This document shows, piece after piece, positions 32,832 through 42,072 of a DNA stretch of 64,000 nucleotides. Both the position numbers and the translations under genes were made by a program. How positions within the stretch are numbered: the stretch's first letter is position 1; each line of letters starts with the position of its first letter. The notes beneath the pieces were generated by a model. The model searched no databases. It had not been told where the DNA came from and saw nothing but the letters and a program-made list of their open reading frames with translations. The DNA is from Dehalococcoidia bacterium (GTDB lineage Bacteria > Chloroflexota > Dehalococcoidia > Tepidiformales > Tepidiformaceae), in NCBI GenBank assembly GCA_022824925.1, contig JAJDYW010000026.1, positions 1-64,000 of the forward strand, in the 5' to 3' direction.

Positions 32832-34370
32832 ATGAGCGAGGAACGGGAGACGCAGGACACGGAAGCCACCCCCGCGGGAACGGGGGGCGAGAGCCTGCGC
32901 GCGCAGCGCATGCAGCGCGCGGACGACCTTCGAGCCGCCGGCCTCGACCCGTACCCGCCCCGCATCGAACGGACGCACACGAACGCCGAGGTGAGCGCCC
33001 TCCTCGAGGGCGTTGCGGCAGGCGCGGAGCCAGACCTCGACCCGGTCGCGATCGTGGGGCGGGTGGTGGCGCAGCGGGGGATGGGGCGGGCCAGCTTCCT
33101 CGATCTGCTCGACGGCACCGGACGGCTGCAGGCGCTCATCCGGCGCAACGCCGTCGGAGAGGAGGCGTACGAGCGGCTGAAGCTGCTCGACCTGGGCGAC
33201 TTCGTGGCGGTGCAGGGTTCGCCGATGCGCACGCGCACGGGCGAGGCGACCGTGGGGGCGACCTCCTGGCAGGTGATCACGAAGGCGCTGCGGGCGCCGC
33301 CGGAGAAGTTCCACGGTCTCACGGATGTCGAGATCCGGCAGCGCCGGCGCTACCTCGACCTGTTGGCGAACGAGGAGGCGCGCGATACGTTCCGCATGCG
33401 CAGCCGCATCGTGGCGGCCATCCGGCGGCACCTCGACGAGCGCGGCTACCTGGAGGTGGAGACGCCGGTGCTGCAAGAGGAGGCGGGCGGCGCGGCCGCG
33501 CGGCCCTTCCTCACGCACTCGCAGGCGCTGGGCGAGGACCGCTACCTGCGCATCAGCCTGGAGCTGCACCTGAAGCGCCTGCTGGTGGGCGGCTACGAGC
33601 GGGTCTACGAGATCGGGCGCATCTTCCGGAACGAGGGGTTCAGCCAGCGTCACAATCCCGAGTTCACGATGCTCGAGCTGTACGAGGCGTACGGCGACTA
33701 CGGCACGATGGCGACGCTCGTCGAGGAGCTGGTCAGCACGGTGGCGGAGGAGGTGCTGGGCACGACGACCGTGTCCTTCGGCGGGAACGAGATCGACTTC
33801 GCCCCGCCGTGGCGGCGCCTGGACTACGTGGAGGCACTGCGCGAGTACGGCGACTTCGACCTGGACGCTTTCGTGGAGACGGAGGTGCTGCGGGAGGAGT
33901 TGCGGCGGCGGGGTCTGGACGCGCCGTCGGAGGCGGGCCGCGGCAAGCTGATCGACATCGCCGCGAGCGCGCTCGTGGAGCCGCACCTGATCCAGCCGAC
34001 GTTCCTGCTGGACTACCCGATCGAGCTCTCGCCGCTGGCGAAGCGGAAGGGCGGGTCGGCGGGGCTGGTGGAGCGCTTCGAGGCGTTCGTGGGCGGCTTC
34101 GAGTTCGCGAATGCGTATTCGGAGCTGAACGACCCGGTCGACCAGCGGGAGCGGTTCGAGGCGCAGCAGGCGCTGCAGCTGGCGGGGGACGACGAGGTGG
34201 AGCTGGCCGACGAAGACTTCCTGGTGGCGCTGGAGCACGGGATGCCGCCCGCGGGCGGCCTCGGGTTCGGGATCGACCGGCTGGTGATGCTGCTCACGGG
34301 CCAGACGAGCATCCGCGAGGTGATCCTGTTCCCGCAGCACCGCAGCCTTTCACAGCGGGACCACACGTGA
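32832..34370 (+). CDS. lysS: Lysyl-tRNA synthetase, class II
   Basis: A 512-residue class II synthetase that charges tRNA-Lys. The N-terminal OB fold (residues ~65-160) is followed by the catalytic core. Motif 2 contains YEIGRIFRNEG ... HNPEFTMLELY and motif 3 GGLGFGIDRLVMLL. The C-terminus REVILFPQ is typical. Its first ~20 residues are a disordered extension. ATG with an AGGAGG-type site. The GTGA overlap starts a Nudix gene. Confidence 0.96.
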   Translation: MSEERETQDTEATPAGTGGESLRAQRMQRADDLRAAGLDPYPPRIERTHTNAEVSALLEGVAAGAEPDLDPVAIVGRVVAQRGMGRASFLDLLDGTGRLQALIRRNAVGEEAYERLKLLDLGDFVAVQGSPMRTRTGEATVGATSWQVITKALRAPPEKFHGLTDVEIRQRRRYLDLLANEEARDTFRMRSRIVAAIRRHLDERGYLEVETPVLQEEAGGAAARPFLTHSQALGEDRYLRISLELHLKRLLVGGYERVYEIGRIFRNEGFSQRHNPEFTMLELYEAYGDYGTMATLVEELVSTVAEEVLGTTTVSFGGNEIDFAPPWRRLDYVEALREYGDFDLDAFVETEVLREELRRRGLDAPSEAGRGKLIDIAASALVEPHLIQPTFLLDYPIELSPLAKRKGGSAGLVERFEAFVGGFEFANAYSELNDPVDQRERFEAQQALQLAGDDEVELADEDFLVALEHGMPPAGGLGFGIDRLVMLLTGQTSIREVILFPQHRSLSQRDHT

Positions 34371-34876
34371 CGGAGCCGTTCGAGCGCCACCACACGAGCA
34401 CGGCCTATGTGGTCGCGGGCGATCGCACCCTGCTGCTCTGGCACCGGAAGCTGCAGATGTGGATCCCGCCCGGCGGGCACGCAGAGCCGAACGAAGACCC
34501 GCTGCAGGCCGCCGTCCGCGAAGCGCTAGAGGAGTCGGGCCTGGAGGTCGAGGTGATCCCGCCCCCCGACCTGCTGGTCGTGGACCGTCCGGAGGTGTTG
34601 CCACCCCCGGTTGTCATCCTCGTCGAGAACATCGAGATTCCGGGCCAGCCCTTCCACCAGCACATCGACCACGTCTACTTCACGCGCGCGACCGAGGCAG
34701 TCGACTACGCGTCGCCGGTGCCGCACGGCCAGTACCGATGGGTGGAGCGGAAGGAGCTGGCGTCCGCGTTTTCGCTCCCGGCGCCCGATGGTAGGCTCGT
34801 GCCCGTGGCCGAAGACGTGCGATTGCTGGGGCTGCGGGCGCTGGACGCGGCGGCGGAGACGGAACCGGAATGCTGA
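34367..34876 (+). CDS. Nudix hydrolase
   Basis: A 169-residue Nudix protein. The Nudix box runs from GGHAEPNE to REALEESG, with the REUxEE core intact, so it should hydrolyse a nucleoside diphosphate linked to another group. The substrate is unknown. GTG 34367 overlaps the lysS stop by 4 bp (GTGA), and the gene's end overlaps serS by 7 bp. This is therefore a tight lysS-nudix-serS operon. Confidence 0.9.
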   Translation: MTEPFERHHTSTAYVVAGDRTLLLWHRKLQMWIPPGGHAEPNEDPLQAAVREALEESGLEVEVIPPPDLLVVDRPEVLPPPVVILVENIEIPGQPFHQHIDHVYFTRATEAVDYASPVPHGQYRWVERKELASAFSLPAPDGRLVPVAEDVRLLGLRALDAAAETEPEC

Positions 34877-36150
34877 GCGCCCAGTTCATTCGCGAGAACC
34901 TCGATCGGGTCCGCCGGGACATGGCCGCGCGCGGGGCGGAGGCTCCCCTCGACGACATCGTGGCCCTCGACGAGCGGCGGCGCGCGCTCATCGGCGAGGT
35001 GGAGGGGCTGCGGGCGGAACGCAACGCCGCCAGCAAGGCCATCGGCCAGACGCAGGACGCGGAGGAGCGCACGCAGCGCATCGCGGCGGCGCGAGCGATC
35101 GGCGAGCGCCTCGACGGACTCGAGGACCAGCTTCGGGAGGCGGAGGCCTCGCTGCGGGAGGCGCTCTACGAGGTGCCCAACGTTCTCGACCCGGACACGC
35201 CGCCGGGCGCGGACGACAGCGAGAACGTGACCGTCAGGGTGGTGGGCGCGCCGCGCGAGCTCGGCTTCGAGCCACGTCCGCACTGGGAGGTGGGGGAAGC
35301 GCTCGACGGCATCGACCTCGCGCGCGGGGCGAAGATGTCGGGGTCGCGCTTCTTCGTGCTGCGGGGGGGCATCGCGCGGCTGCACCGGGCGATGATCCAG
35401 TGGATGATCGACTTCCATGTCGGCGAGGGTTATGTCGAGCATTATCTGCCCTACATGCTCACGGAGGAGTCGTTCTTCGCCTCCGGGCACCTGCCCGACT
35501 TCCGCGAGAACCTCTACCAGGACGCCGAGCAGGACTACCTCTTCGTGCCCACGGCGGAGGCGCCCTTCGCGAACCTCTACCGGGACGAGATCCTGCCGGC
35601 GGGATCGCTGCCGCAGCGGCTCGTGGCGCACACGCCCTGCTTCCGGCGCGAGAAGATGAGCGCCGGCCGGGACACGCGCGGCCTCAAGCGGCTGCACCAG
35701 TTCGAGAAGGTCGAAATGTTCGTCTTCTGCGAGCCGGAGGAGAGCGAGGCGGAGCTGCAGGCGATGGTCGAGCGGGCCTGCCGGATGGCCGAGGCGCTCG
35801 AGATTCGCTACCGGGTGCTGCAACTCTGCGCGGGCGACATCGGCTTCAAGGCCTCGAAGGCATACGACGTCGAGCTGTGGTCGCCGGGGCTCGAGGAGTG
35901 GCTGGAGGTGAGCTCGGTGTCGGACACGCTGGACTTCCAGGCGCGGCGCGCGAACGTGCGCTACCGGCCAGAGGCAGACGCGCGGCCCCGCTTCCCCCAC
36001 CTCCTCAACGGATCGGGCCTGGGAGCGCCACGAGCGCTCATCGCGATCATCGAGAACTACCAGCAGGCGGACGGCTCGATCGCCGTGCCGGACGTGCTCC
36101 AGCCCTACATGGGCGGGATGACGCGGATCGAGGCGGAGGCTTCGGGCTAG
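34870..36150 (+). CDS. serS: Seryl-tRNA synthetase
   Basis: A 426-residue class II synthetase that charges tRNA-Ser and tRNA-Sec. The N-terminal long coiled-coil arm (residues ~25-105) recognises the tRNA variable arm. The core has motif 2 ([28 protein letters not shown]) and motif 3 ([18 protein letters not shown]). The stop is in CTAG shared with the convergent clpP. Confidence 0.96.
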   Translation: MLSAQFIRENLDRVRRDMAARGAEAPLDDIVALDERRRALIGEVEGLRAERNAASKAIGQTQDAEERTQRIAAARAIGERLDGLEDQLREAEASLREALYEVPNVLDPDTPPGADDSENVTVRVVGAPRELGFEPRPHWEVGEALDGIDLARGAKMSGSRFFVLRGGIARLHRAMIQWMIDFHVGEGYVEHYLPYMLTEESFFASGHLPDFRENLYQDAEQDYLFVPTAEAPFANLYRDEILPAGSLPQRLVAHTPCFRREKMSAGRDTRGLKRLHQFEKVEMFVFCEPEESEAELQAMVERACRMAEALEIRYRVLQLCAGDIGFKASKAYDVELWSPGLEEWLEVSSVSDTLDFQARRANVRYRPEADARPRFPHLLNGSGLGAPRALIAIIENYQQADGSIAVPDVLQPYMGGMTRIEAEASG

Positions 36151-36788
36151 CTGCCGGCCGAGTCCGAGGTGGCGCCGTTGGCGCCGGCGGCGGGGCCCTC
36201 CAGCACCTCGTCGATGAGGCCGTACTCCTTTGCCGCCTGGGCATCGAGCCAGAAGTCGCGGTCGGTGTCGCGCTCGATGCGCTCCATCGGCTGGCCGGTC
36301 TGCTCGTGGATGATGTTACGGAGGATGGCCTGCAGGCGGAGGGTTTCCCGGGCCTGGATCTCGATGTCCGATGCCTGGCCCTCGGCGCCGCCCATCACCT
36401 GGTGGAGGTGAACGGTGGCGTTGGGGAGGGCGGTGCGCTTGCCCTTGGTGCCGCCGGTGAGGAGCACCGTACCCATGCTCGCGGCCAGCCCGATGCAGAC
36501 GGTCGCGACATCGGGGCGGATGAGCTGCATGGTGTCGTAGATGGCGAGGCCGGCGGTGACGCTTCCGCCGGGGCTGTTCACGTAGAGGGTCACGTCCTTC
36601 TCGTCGTCCTCGCGGTCGAGGTAGAGGAGCTGGGCGATGATGATGTTCGCGACCATCGCATCGATGGGCGTCCCGAGGAAGACGATGCGCTCCTTGAGAA
36701 GGAGGGAGTAGATGTCGTAGGCGCGTTCGCGGCGGCCATCGGACTCGATGACGAGCGGCATGATGTCGCGGATGGGATCAAGGCTCAC
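36147..36788 (-). CDS. clpP: ATP-dependent Clp protease proteolytic subunit
   Basis: A 213-residue serine peptidase that forms the tetradecameric chamber of Clp proteases. The catalytic Ser104 is in [10 protein letters not shown], His129 in VHLHQVMGG, and Asp in ERDTDRDFW. The oxyanion loop [13 protein letters not shown] is intact. The GTG at 36788 (with GGGAG) is preferred; an ATG at 36761 would remove nine residues of a probable propeptide. No clpX neighbour is present. The C-terminal 15 residues are an Ala/Gly-rich extension. Confidence 0.94.
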   Translation of the reverse strand: MSLDPIRDIMPLVIESDGRRERAYDIYSLLLKERIVFLGTPIDAMVANIIIAQLLYLDREDDEKDVTLYVNSPGGSVTAGLAIYDTMQLIRPDVATVCIGLAASMGTVLLTGGTKGKRTALPNATVHLHQVMGGAEGQASDIEIQARETLRLQAILRNIIHEQTGQPMERIERDTDRDFWLDAQAAKEYGLIDEVLEGPAAGANGATSDSAGS

Positions 36789-36878
36789 GTGGGCACTCCC
36801 GGCGGTAGTCCCTCCAGTTTGCTGGGCGCGATCCGTGCGGACAAACGCGGGGGTCGTGCCCGGGGCGGCCGGGCAGGC

Positions 36879-36884
36879 TAGACT
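36879..36884 (+). promoter_or_regulatory. -10 box of small zinc ribbon gene (leaderless)
   Basis: TAGACT ends 6 nt before ATG 36891, so the mRNA would start at the codon. Confidence 0.45.
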
Positions 36885-36890
36885 GGCGCC

Positions 36891-37064
36891 ATGAAGAAGT
36901 GCCCCAGCTGCGGACACGAGAACCTGAACGTCTACGGCTACTGCCAGCTCTGCGGCCGCGGATTCGCCGAGCTCGAGGATTCTGGGAGCGCCGACAAGGG
37001 CCCGAATCCGCGCGTCCAGGCCTTCCTGAACTGGATCCGGGGGCGCCGCGAGACGGCTGCCTGA
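36891..37064 (+). CDS. Small zinc-ribbon protein (57 aa)
   Basis: A 57-residue protein with two CxxC knuckles ([10 protein letters not shown] and YCQLCGRGF) in the first 25 residues, typical of zinc ribbon 'zf-ribbon_3' proteins. A short charged tail follows ([10 protein letters not shown]). No function is assigned; small zinc ribbons often bind nucleic acids. It has a -10 box immediately upstream and lies between clpP (divergent) and a methyltransferase gene. Confidence 0.75.
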   Translation: MKKCPSCGHENLNVYGYCQLCGRGFAELEDSGSADKGPNPRVQAFLNWIRGRRETAA

Positions 37065-37096
37065 GCGAGGCCCCCCGGAGACTCGGTAGCCTTTGC

Positions 37097-37102
37097 TAAC
37101 CT
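37097..37102 (+). promoter_or_regulatory. -10 box of methyltransferase gene (leaderless)
   Basis: TAACCT preceded by TGC (extended -10 form) ends 6 nt before GTG 37109. Confidence 0.4.
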
Positions 37103-37108
37103 CGTGCC

Positions 37109-37747
37109 GTGACTTCGACGCGAGAGCGGCACGCGCGCATCACCGCGGGGTACGACCGCGGGGCCTCTGCCTTCGCGCGCGCGGGCGAGAGGTTGTCGCG
37201 GGACTGGTTCGACGAGCCGCAGCGGCGGTTCCGCGACCTCCTGGAGCCGGGAGCGCGCGTTCTCGACGTGGGGTGCGCCTCGGGGCTGGAGATGTCTGAT
37301 CTCCGGGGGCTGGAACTCGACCCCTTTGGGCTGGACCTGTCGCAGGCGCAACTGCAAATGGTGCGGGAGCGGCTTCCCTCCGCCAGCGTGGCAAAGGGCA
37401 CGGCGATCGCGCTGCCGTTCCGGAGCGGGTCTTTCGAGGGGGTGTGGGCCTCGGCCTCGCTCCCGCACCTTGCGCGGGAGGAAGCGCCCCGCGCGCTCTC
37501 GGAGGTACGCCGGGTGCTGAGAGACGGCGGGACCTTCTACGCTTCGGTGCAGCGGGGGAGCGGCGAGGGGTGGGTGCGGAGCGACACCGTGCGGACGGAC
37601 CTCTGGTACGCGTTCTATGAGGAGGACGAGTGGCGCAACCTCCTGACTGCCGCGGGCTACACGATTCGCTGGTTCCAGGCCTCGGACGAGGGAGACACGC
37701 AGGAAGGGGCCACCGGCTGGATCAACAGCCTCGCCGTTACGTCGTGA
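37109..37747 (+). CDS. Class I SAM-dependent methyltransferase
   Basis: A 212-residue protein with the Rossmann methyltransferase core. The SAM-binding glycine loop is [10 protein letters not shown] (residues ~49-58), the acidic strand follows at [10 protein letters not shown], and the post-II region is [18 protein letters not shown]. It belongs to the UbiE/Methyltransf_11 group, and the acceptor is not recognisable. The GTG start is supported by the nearby -10 box; no substrate-linked neighbour is apparent. Confidence 0.82.
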   Translation: MTSTRERHARITAGYDRGASAFARAGERLSRDWFDEPQRRFRDLLEPGARVLDVGCASGLEMSDLRGLELDPFGLDLSQAQLQMVRERLPSASVAKGTAIALPFRSGSFEGVWASASLPHLAREEAPRALSEVRRVLRDGGTFYASVQRGSGEGWVRSDTVRTDLWYAFYEEDEWRNLLTAAGYTIRWFQASDEGDTQEGATGWINSLAVTS

Positions 37748-37786
37748 GGCATGGGGAGCGGCGATAGCGGCTGCGCGCGACGGGCG

Positions 37787-37792
37787 TAGGAT
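37787..37792 (+). promoter_or_regulatory. -10 box of aldolase gene
   Basis: TAGGAT lies 38 nt before ATG 37831; a weak GGGGGAC site follows. Confidence 0.35.
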
Positions 37793-37830
37793 GGCCCCCA
37801 ATCGCAGCCGCCCAGGGCAGGGGGACGAAC

Positions 37831-38859
37831 ATGGACGAAGGCGTACTCCGGCAAACCGTCGCGGACCTGGTCGCACCGACCAGGGGCATCCTCGCGGCCG
37901 ACGAGAGCACCCGCACGATCAAGCGCCGCTTCGACTCCATCGGCGTGGAATCGACGGAGGAGCACCGGCGCGCCTACCGCTCGCTGCTGCTGACGACGCC
38001 CGGGATCGGCGACTACATCTGCGGCGTGATCCTCTTCGAGGAGACGCTCGGGCAGACGGACGGCGAGGGCACGCCCCTGCCCCAGGTGGCGGCCAACGCG
38101 GGCGTGGTGCCCGGCGTCAAGGTGGACAAGGGCACGGTTCCCCTGCCGGGCGCGCCCGGCGACCTGGTCACGGAGGGCCTCGACGGCCTCGGGGGGCGGC
38201 TCGAGGGCTACAAGGACCAGGGCGCGCGCTTCGCCAAGTGGCGCGAGGTCTACACCATCACGGACGACCTGCCGAGCCCCCTCGCCATCTCCGCGAACGC
38301 GGAGGTGCTGGCCCGCTACGCGCGCATCTGCCAGGAGGCGGACGTGGTCCCGATCGTCGAACCCGAGGTGCTGATGGACGGGGGGCACACGATCGAGCGC
38401 TGCGCGGAGGTAACCGAGGCGGTGCTGCACGCGGTGTTCGCGGCCCTGGACCGGCACGGCGTGCTGCTCGAGGGCATCGTGCTCAAGCCGAACATGGTCC
38501 TGCCCGGCAGCGAGAGTGGCCGCAAGGCCTCCCCGGAGGAGGTCGCGGAGGCGACCCTGACGGTGTTCCGGCGGGCGGTGCCGGCGGCGGTGCCGACCAT
38601 TAACTTCCTCTCCGGCGGGCAGTCGGCGGTGGAGTCGACGGAGAACCTGAACGCGATGAACACGGCCGCGGGCGCGAGACCGTGGGCGCTGAGCTTCTCG
38701 TACGGGCGCGGCCTGCAGGCGCCGGCGCTGGCGGCCTGGGGCGGCAAGGTGGAGAACGAGGGGGCCGCGCAGGCCGCCTTCTTCGAGCGGGCGAAGCTGA
38801 ACGGCCTCGCGCGCGACGGTCGGTACGAGGGCGAGCCGGCGGCATCGGCGGCGGGCTAG
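37831..38859 (+). CDS. Fructose-bisphosphate aldolase, class I
   Basis: A 342-residue eukaryote-type (class I) aldolase that splits fructose-1,6-bisphosphate in glycolysis and works in reverse in gluconeogenesis. The N-terminal ILAADEST and RTIKRRFDSI are typical. The Schiff-base lysine is K219 in IVLKPNMV. The C-terminal phosphate loop SFSYGRGLQAPAL is intact. ATG preceded by a GGGGGA site. It is a single gene with its own promoter. Confidence 0.95.
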   Translation: MDEGVLRQTVADLVAPTRGILAADESTRTIKRRFDSIGVESTEEHRRAYRSLLLTTPGIGDYICGVILFEETLGQTDGEGTPLPQVAANAGVVPGVKVDKGTVPLPGAPGDLVTEGLDGLGGRLEGYKDQGARFAKWREVYTITDDLPSPLAISANAEVLARYARICQEADVVPIVEPEVLMDGGHTIERCAEVTEAVLHAVFAALDRHGVLLEGIVLKPNMVLPGSESGRKASPEEVAEATLTVFRRAVPAAVPTINFLSGGQSAVESTENLNAMNTAAGARPWALSFSYGRGLQAPALAAWGGKVENEGAAQAAFFERAKLNGLARDGRYEGEPAASAAG

Positions 38860-38869
38860 CAACCGCGCC

Positions 38870-38875
38870 TATAAT
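38870..38875 (+). promoter_or_regulatory. -10 box of 38897 gene
   Basis: A perfect TATAAT ends 21 nt before ATG 38897. A GGGAGG ribosome site lies between. It is the best -10 match seen in the window. Confidence 0.55.
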
Positions 38876-38896
38876 CGGGCCGACGGGAGGCTCGCG

Positions 38897-40582
38897 ATGA
38901 CGGCCACGGCGACGCGCGACAGAGAGGCCGACCGGCTCTTCGCCCGACTGGACGAGAGCATCCTCGGGCGCGACCAGCACGCCACCCGCGAGACCCTGCT
39001 GGACCTCCTGCGGGCGGGCCGCGACCCGGTCGAGATCCTGAGCGAGACCGTTCGCACGCACGGGCCCTACACGAACGTTCCCTACCACCAGCGCGTCGAC
39101 GGCGGCGTGATGCGCTTCGTGAACAACGACCACTGCCTGCTCAGCTCGCGCACGAGCCTGACCCTGCCCCGCTACCTGCCGGCGGAGCTCCAGCACCTGC
39201 CCCTCGCGCAGACGCTCTGGTACGTGCCTACCGGGCTCGACCCCTGGAACCAGCTCATCGGGCGGATGCCCGGGCACTACGGGCGGCGCACGTACAAGCC
39301 CGTGCCGGGCGTGGAGCCGCCGCCTCCCGAGCGCCACTGGGAAGACCAGGAGCCGCTGCAGCTCGAGGGCACGTTCGAGGAGCGGCTGAACGAGTGGCTG
39401 ACCCTCGTGGAGCGGGGCGAGGTGGTGCGCGCCTACCGCGTGTTCCTGGGGTTGTTCGAGGAGGAGGGGCGGCGCAAGGAGTTGCTGGCGCAGCTCGTCT
39501 TCGCGGGCCTCATCGACGTGCAGGGGCGGCTGCTCTACAACCGCTCGTACACCACGGGGCACAAGGCCTACCGGGCGCGGGCGACGGTGGAGCTGGGGCA
39601 GGCGATCGGGTGGGAGAACGCACACCACGTGCTCTACGCGGGCGTGCTCGACGTGGCCGTGGGGCCGCGCTGGCACTCCGAGTACGAGATGGCCTGCCAG
39701 GTGGAGCTGTACCGGCTACGCGACGAGCTTCCCGGCTCCTCGATCGACCCGACGCCGGGGGCGAACCGCGACGCGGAGCTGTTCGTGAACGACGAGGCGC
39801 TCTCGGAGCCGGAGGCGGAGGGGTTGATCCGGGCGCTAACGACGATGCCGGAGCCCGACTACATCGAGCACCTCGTGGCACTGCTCATGGCGGGGCGGGG
39901 TCCACGCCAGATCCTGGACACGATCCAGGTGGCGGCGGCGCACGTCATCCTCGAGACGGTCGTGCCGGACGAGTTCTCGATGCCGCAGCATGCCTACGAG
40001 TACACGAACACCGTGCGCTGGTTCTACGACACCTTCGAGCACCCGCACCGCACGAAGCTCCTGTTCGTGGCGGGCTCGTTCGTGAACCAGGCGGCGCGCT
40101 GGATCGCGAACCTGAAGGGGCACGGCCGCCCGCTCATCGCGCCCCCGAAGGACGCCGGCGGCCTCTCCGGCGACCAGCTGCTGGCGCGGCTGGACGACGC
40201 CCTGATGGCCCTCGACAAGGAGCAGAGCGTGGCCTGGACGCAGGCCTACCTCGATGCCGGATACGGGCGCTCGCCGCTGCTGCGGACGCTCACCACGGCG
40301 GCGGTGAAGCACGGGAACGACCCGCACAACCAGGAGATCGGGCTCTGCCTGGCCGAGGACTACGGCCACTCCACCTCGACGCGGCGGGAGACGCTGCTGC
40401 TGGCCAGCGCCTGGCACACGGCCGGGCACCGCAAGTACGGGGATTCGCTGGAGTCGTACCGGCGCTTCGCGGAGGCCATCGGCGTGAGCGCCGAGGGCGA
40501 GGGGCGGGGCGAGGGCGACGCCGAGGAGGCCGTGCTCGACCAGATCGAGGAGCTGCCGGAGCCCGCCTCGCCGAGCGAGTAG
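38897..40582 (+). CDS. Protein of unknown function, His-rich helical, 561 aa
   Basis: A soluble 561-residue protein that I do not recognise. It is mostly helical with many His, Trp, Tyr and acidic residues in regular-looking motifs (NVPYHQRVDG, NAHHVLYAGV, RWHSEYEMAC, EHPHRTKLLF, LLASAWHTAGH). This pattern suggests a metal or cofactor site in a helical bundle, perhaps a helical oxidase such as questin-oxidase-like proteins, but this is only a weak impression. It has a consensus TATAAT promoter, so it may be well expressed, and a possible terminator follows. The acidic C-terminal tail is low-complexity. Neighbours (aldolase, UPF0104 flippase) give no clear hint. Confidence 0.6.
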   Translation: MTATATRDREADRLFARLDESILGRDQHATRETLLDLLRAGRDPVEILSETVRTHGPYTNVPYHQRVDGGVMRFVNNDHCLLSSRTSLTLPRYLPAELQHLPLAQTLWYVPTGLDPWNQLIGRMPGHYGRRTYKPVPGVEPPPPERHWEDQEPLQLEGTFEERLNEWLTLVERGEVVRAYRVFLGLFEEEGRRKELLAQLVFAGLIDVQGRLLYNRSYTTGHKAYRARATVELGQAIGWENAHHVLYAGVLDVAVGPRWHSEYEMACQVELYRLRDELPGSSIDPTPGANRDAELFVNDEALSEPEAEGLIRALTTMPEPDYIEHLVALLMAGRGPRQILDTIQVAAAHVILETVVPDEFSMPQHAYEYTNTVRWFYDTFEHPHRTKLLFVAGSFVNQAARWIANLKGHGRPLIAPPKDAGGLSGDQLLARLDDALMALDKEQSVAWTQAYLDAGYGRSPLLRTLTTAAVKHGNDPHNQEIGLCLAEDYGHSTSTRRETLLLASAWHTAGHRKYGDSLESYRRFAEAIGVSAEGEGRGEGDAEEAVLDQIEELPEPASPSE

Positions 40583-40645
40583 ATCGCGCCGGCGGTCGCG
40601 GAAGTCGCCAGCACCCTACACAGGGCAGCTGCAACCATTCAGAAT

Positions 40646-40669
40646 AAGGCCGCCTGTCGCGGGGGCCTT
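40646..40669 (+). terminator. Hairpin after 38897 gene
   Basis: Stem AAGGCC/GGCCTT extended by two pairs after one mismatch, with a TGTCGC loop, in the gap before the UPF0104 gene. The T-run is only two bases, so this is a modest call. Confidence 0.4.
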
Positions 40670-40702
40670 CCAGACGCTCACCGTGACCGGGGGAGGGAAT
40701 GC

Positions 40703-41728
40703 GTGTCGCTCGGGCGACTGGGCAAGCCGCTGCGGATCGCGGTGGGCGTGGCCATCAGCCTCTTCCTGGTGTGGCTGCTGCTTCGCGACGTCCACCTGGC
40801 GGACGTGGGGCGGACGCTGCAGAAGGCCGACCTGCGCTTCCTCATCCCCATCGCCCTCGTGTTCTTCACCCGTTACTGGCTGCGGGCGATCCGCTGGCGG
40901 GTGCTGGTGGAGCACCTGAAGGACGTGACCACGCGGCGGGCGCTCCCGCGCGTGATCCTGGGGCAGGCGGCGAACATGGCGCTGCCGTTCGGACTGGGCT
41001 ACGTGCTCATGATCCAGGTAACGGCGCGCAAGTTCGGCATCGGGCGGCTGGAGCTGCTGGGGGCGGAGACGCTCGAACGGATCATGGACGGCTTCATCTT
41101 CGCCCTGCTGATGGCGGTCGCCATCGCGACGCTCACGATCGGGGACAGCTTCACGGGGCTGGGCGCGTTCATGCTATTCGGCACGCCGGCGGGGATCGCG
41201 CTCGCATGGTTCCTCACGCGGCCCCGCCCGCAGCCGGCGTCCGGGATCGGCTGGCGAGGCATGCTCGCACATCCGCGCTTCACGCCGTTCCTGAAGGGGC
41301 TCGCCTCGGTGCAGAGCCGCCGCCAGACGGGGAGCGTGCTCGTGCTCACGGCTGCGATCTGGATGAGCGAGGCGCTGCTGTACTGGGCGGTGGCGGCGTC
41401 GCTGGGGATCAGCCTGAACTTCGTCGTGCACGTGTTCGTCGTTGCGGCGGCGAATATCGGGGCGGGCATTCCGCTGGCGCAGGCGAGCGTGGGGCTCGCC
41501 TTCCTCGCGAAGGAGGCGCTGGTGGCCCTCGGCGAGACGCAGGCGGCGGCCCTCTCGTACGCGGTCGGGGTCGAGGCGATCATCATCCTGCCGGCCATCC
41601 TGCTGGCGCCCCTGGCCGCGTGGGACATGCGCCTGGGCTGGCGCGACGCCATCCCCCAGTTCGGGAGCCGCAGCCCGCAACCGCGCGTGGCCGTTGCGAG
41701 GTTGCGCCGCGTCCTGCAGGGCCAATGA
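40703..41728 (+). CDS. UPF0104 / lysylphosphatidylglycerol synthase-TM-like membrane protein
   Basis: A 341-residue integral membrane protein with about 8 helices and the family's RYWLRAIRWRVLVE segment in the first cytoplasmic loop. Members include the flippase part of MprF and sugar-lipid flippase-like proteins; the substrate here is unknown. The GTG start at 40703 has a GGGAGG site 6 nt upstream. The stop overlaps the start of a TfoX-like gene (ATGA), so it leads a three-gene operon. Confidence 0.8.
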   Translation: MSLGRLGKPLRIAVGVAISLFLVWLLLRDVHLADVGRTLQKADLRFLIPIALVFFTRYWLRAIRWRVLVEHLKDVTTRRALPRVILGQAANMALPFGLGYVLMIQVTARKFGIGRLELLGAETLERIMDGFIFALLMAVAIATLTIGDSFTGLGAFMLFGTPAGIALAWFLTRPRPQPASGIGWRGMLAHPRFTPFLKGLASVQSRRQTGSVLVLTAAIWMSEALLYWAVAASLGISLNFVVHVFVVAAANIGAGIPLAQASVGLAFLAKEALVALGETQAAALSYAVGVEAIIILPAILLAPLAAWDMRLGWRDAIPQFGSRSPQPRVAVARLRRVLQGQ

Positions 41729-42072
41729 GCCCGATCCAGCCGGGGCCCGGATTCGACGGCGAGCTCTTCCACGAGCTGGTGGAACCCCTCCTGGCAACGG
41801 GTCAGGCGGAGGAAGGCACGATCATGGGCTTCCCCTGCCTGCGCACGACCGGCGGGGCCTTTCTGGCGATGGCGGAGTACACCACCGGCGACCTGATCGT
41901 GAAGCTGCCCTCGTCGCGCGTGGATGCGCTCATCGAGGAGGGGGCCGGGCTTCCGTTCGCGCCGGCGGGGCGCCGCTTCCGCGAGTGGGTGCGCGTTCCC
42001 GGACGGGACGCGGAGCTGTGGGGGGCGCTGCTCGACGAGGCGCGCACCTTCGTTGAGGGAGGAGCTGCTTGA
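41725..42072 (+). CDS. TfoX N-terminal / MmcQ-like domain protein
   Basis: A 115-residue protein resembling the TfoX-N/YjbR group: MGFPCLRTTGGAFLAM in the middle, a LIVKLPSSRVDALIEEG strand-helix, and a C-terminal RFREWVRVPG strand. TfoX regulates competence in some bacteria, but stand-alone domains are of unknown role. It overlaps the UPF0104 gene by 4 bp and the DUF2461 gene by 4 bp. Confidence 0.7.
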   Translation: MSPIQPGPGFDGELFHELVEPLLATGQAEEGTIMGFPCLRTTGGAFLAMAEYTTGDLIVKLPSSRVDALIEEGAGLPFAPAGRRFREWVRVPGRDAELWGALLDEARTFVEGGAA

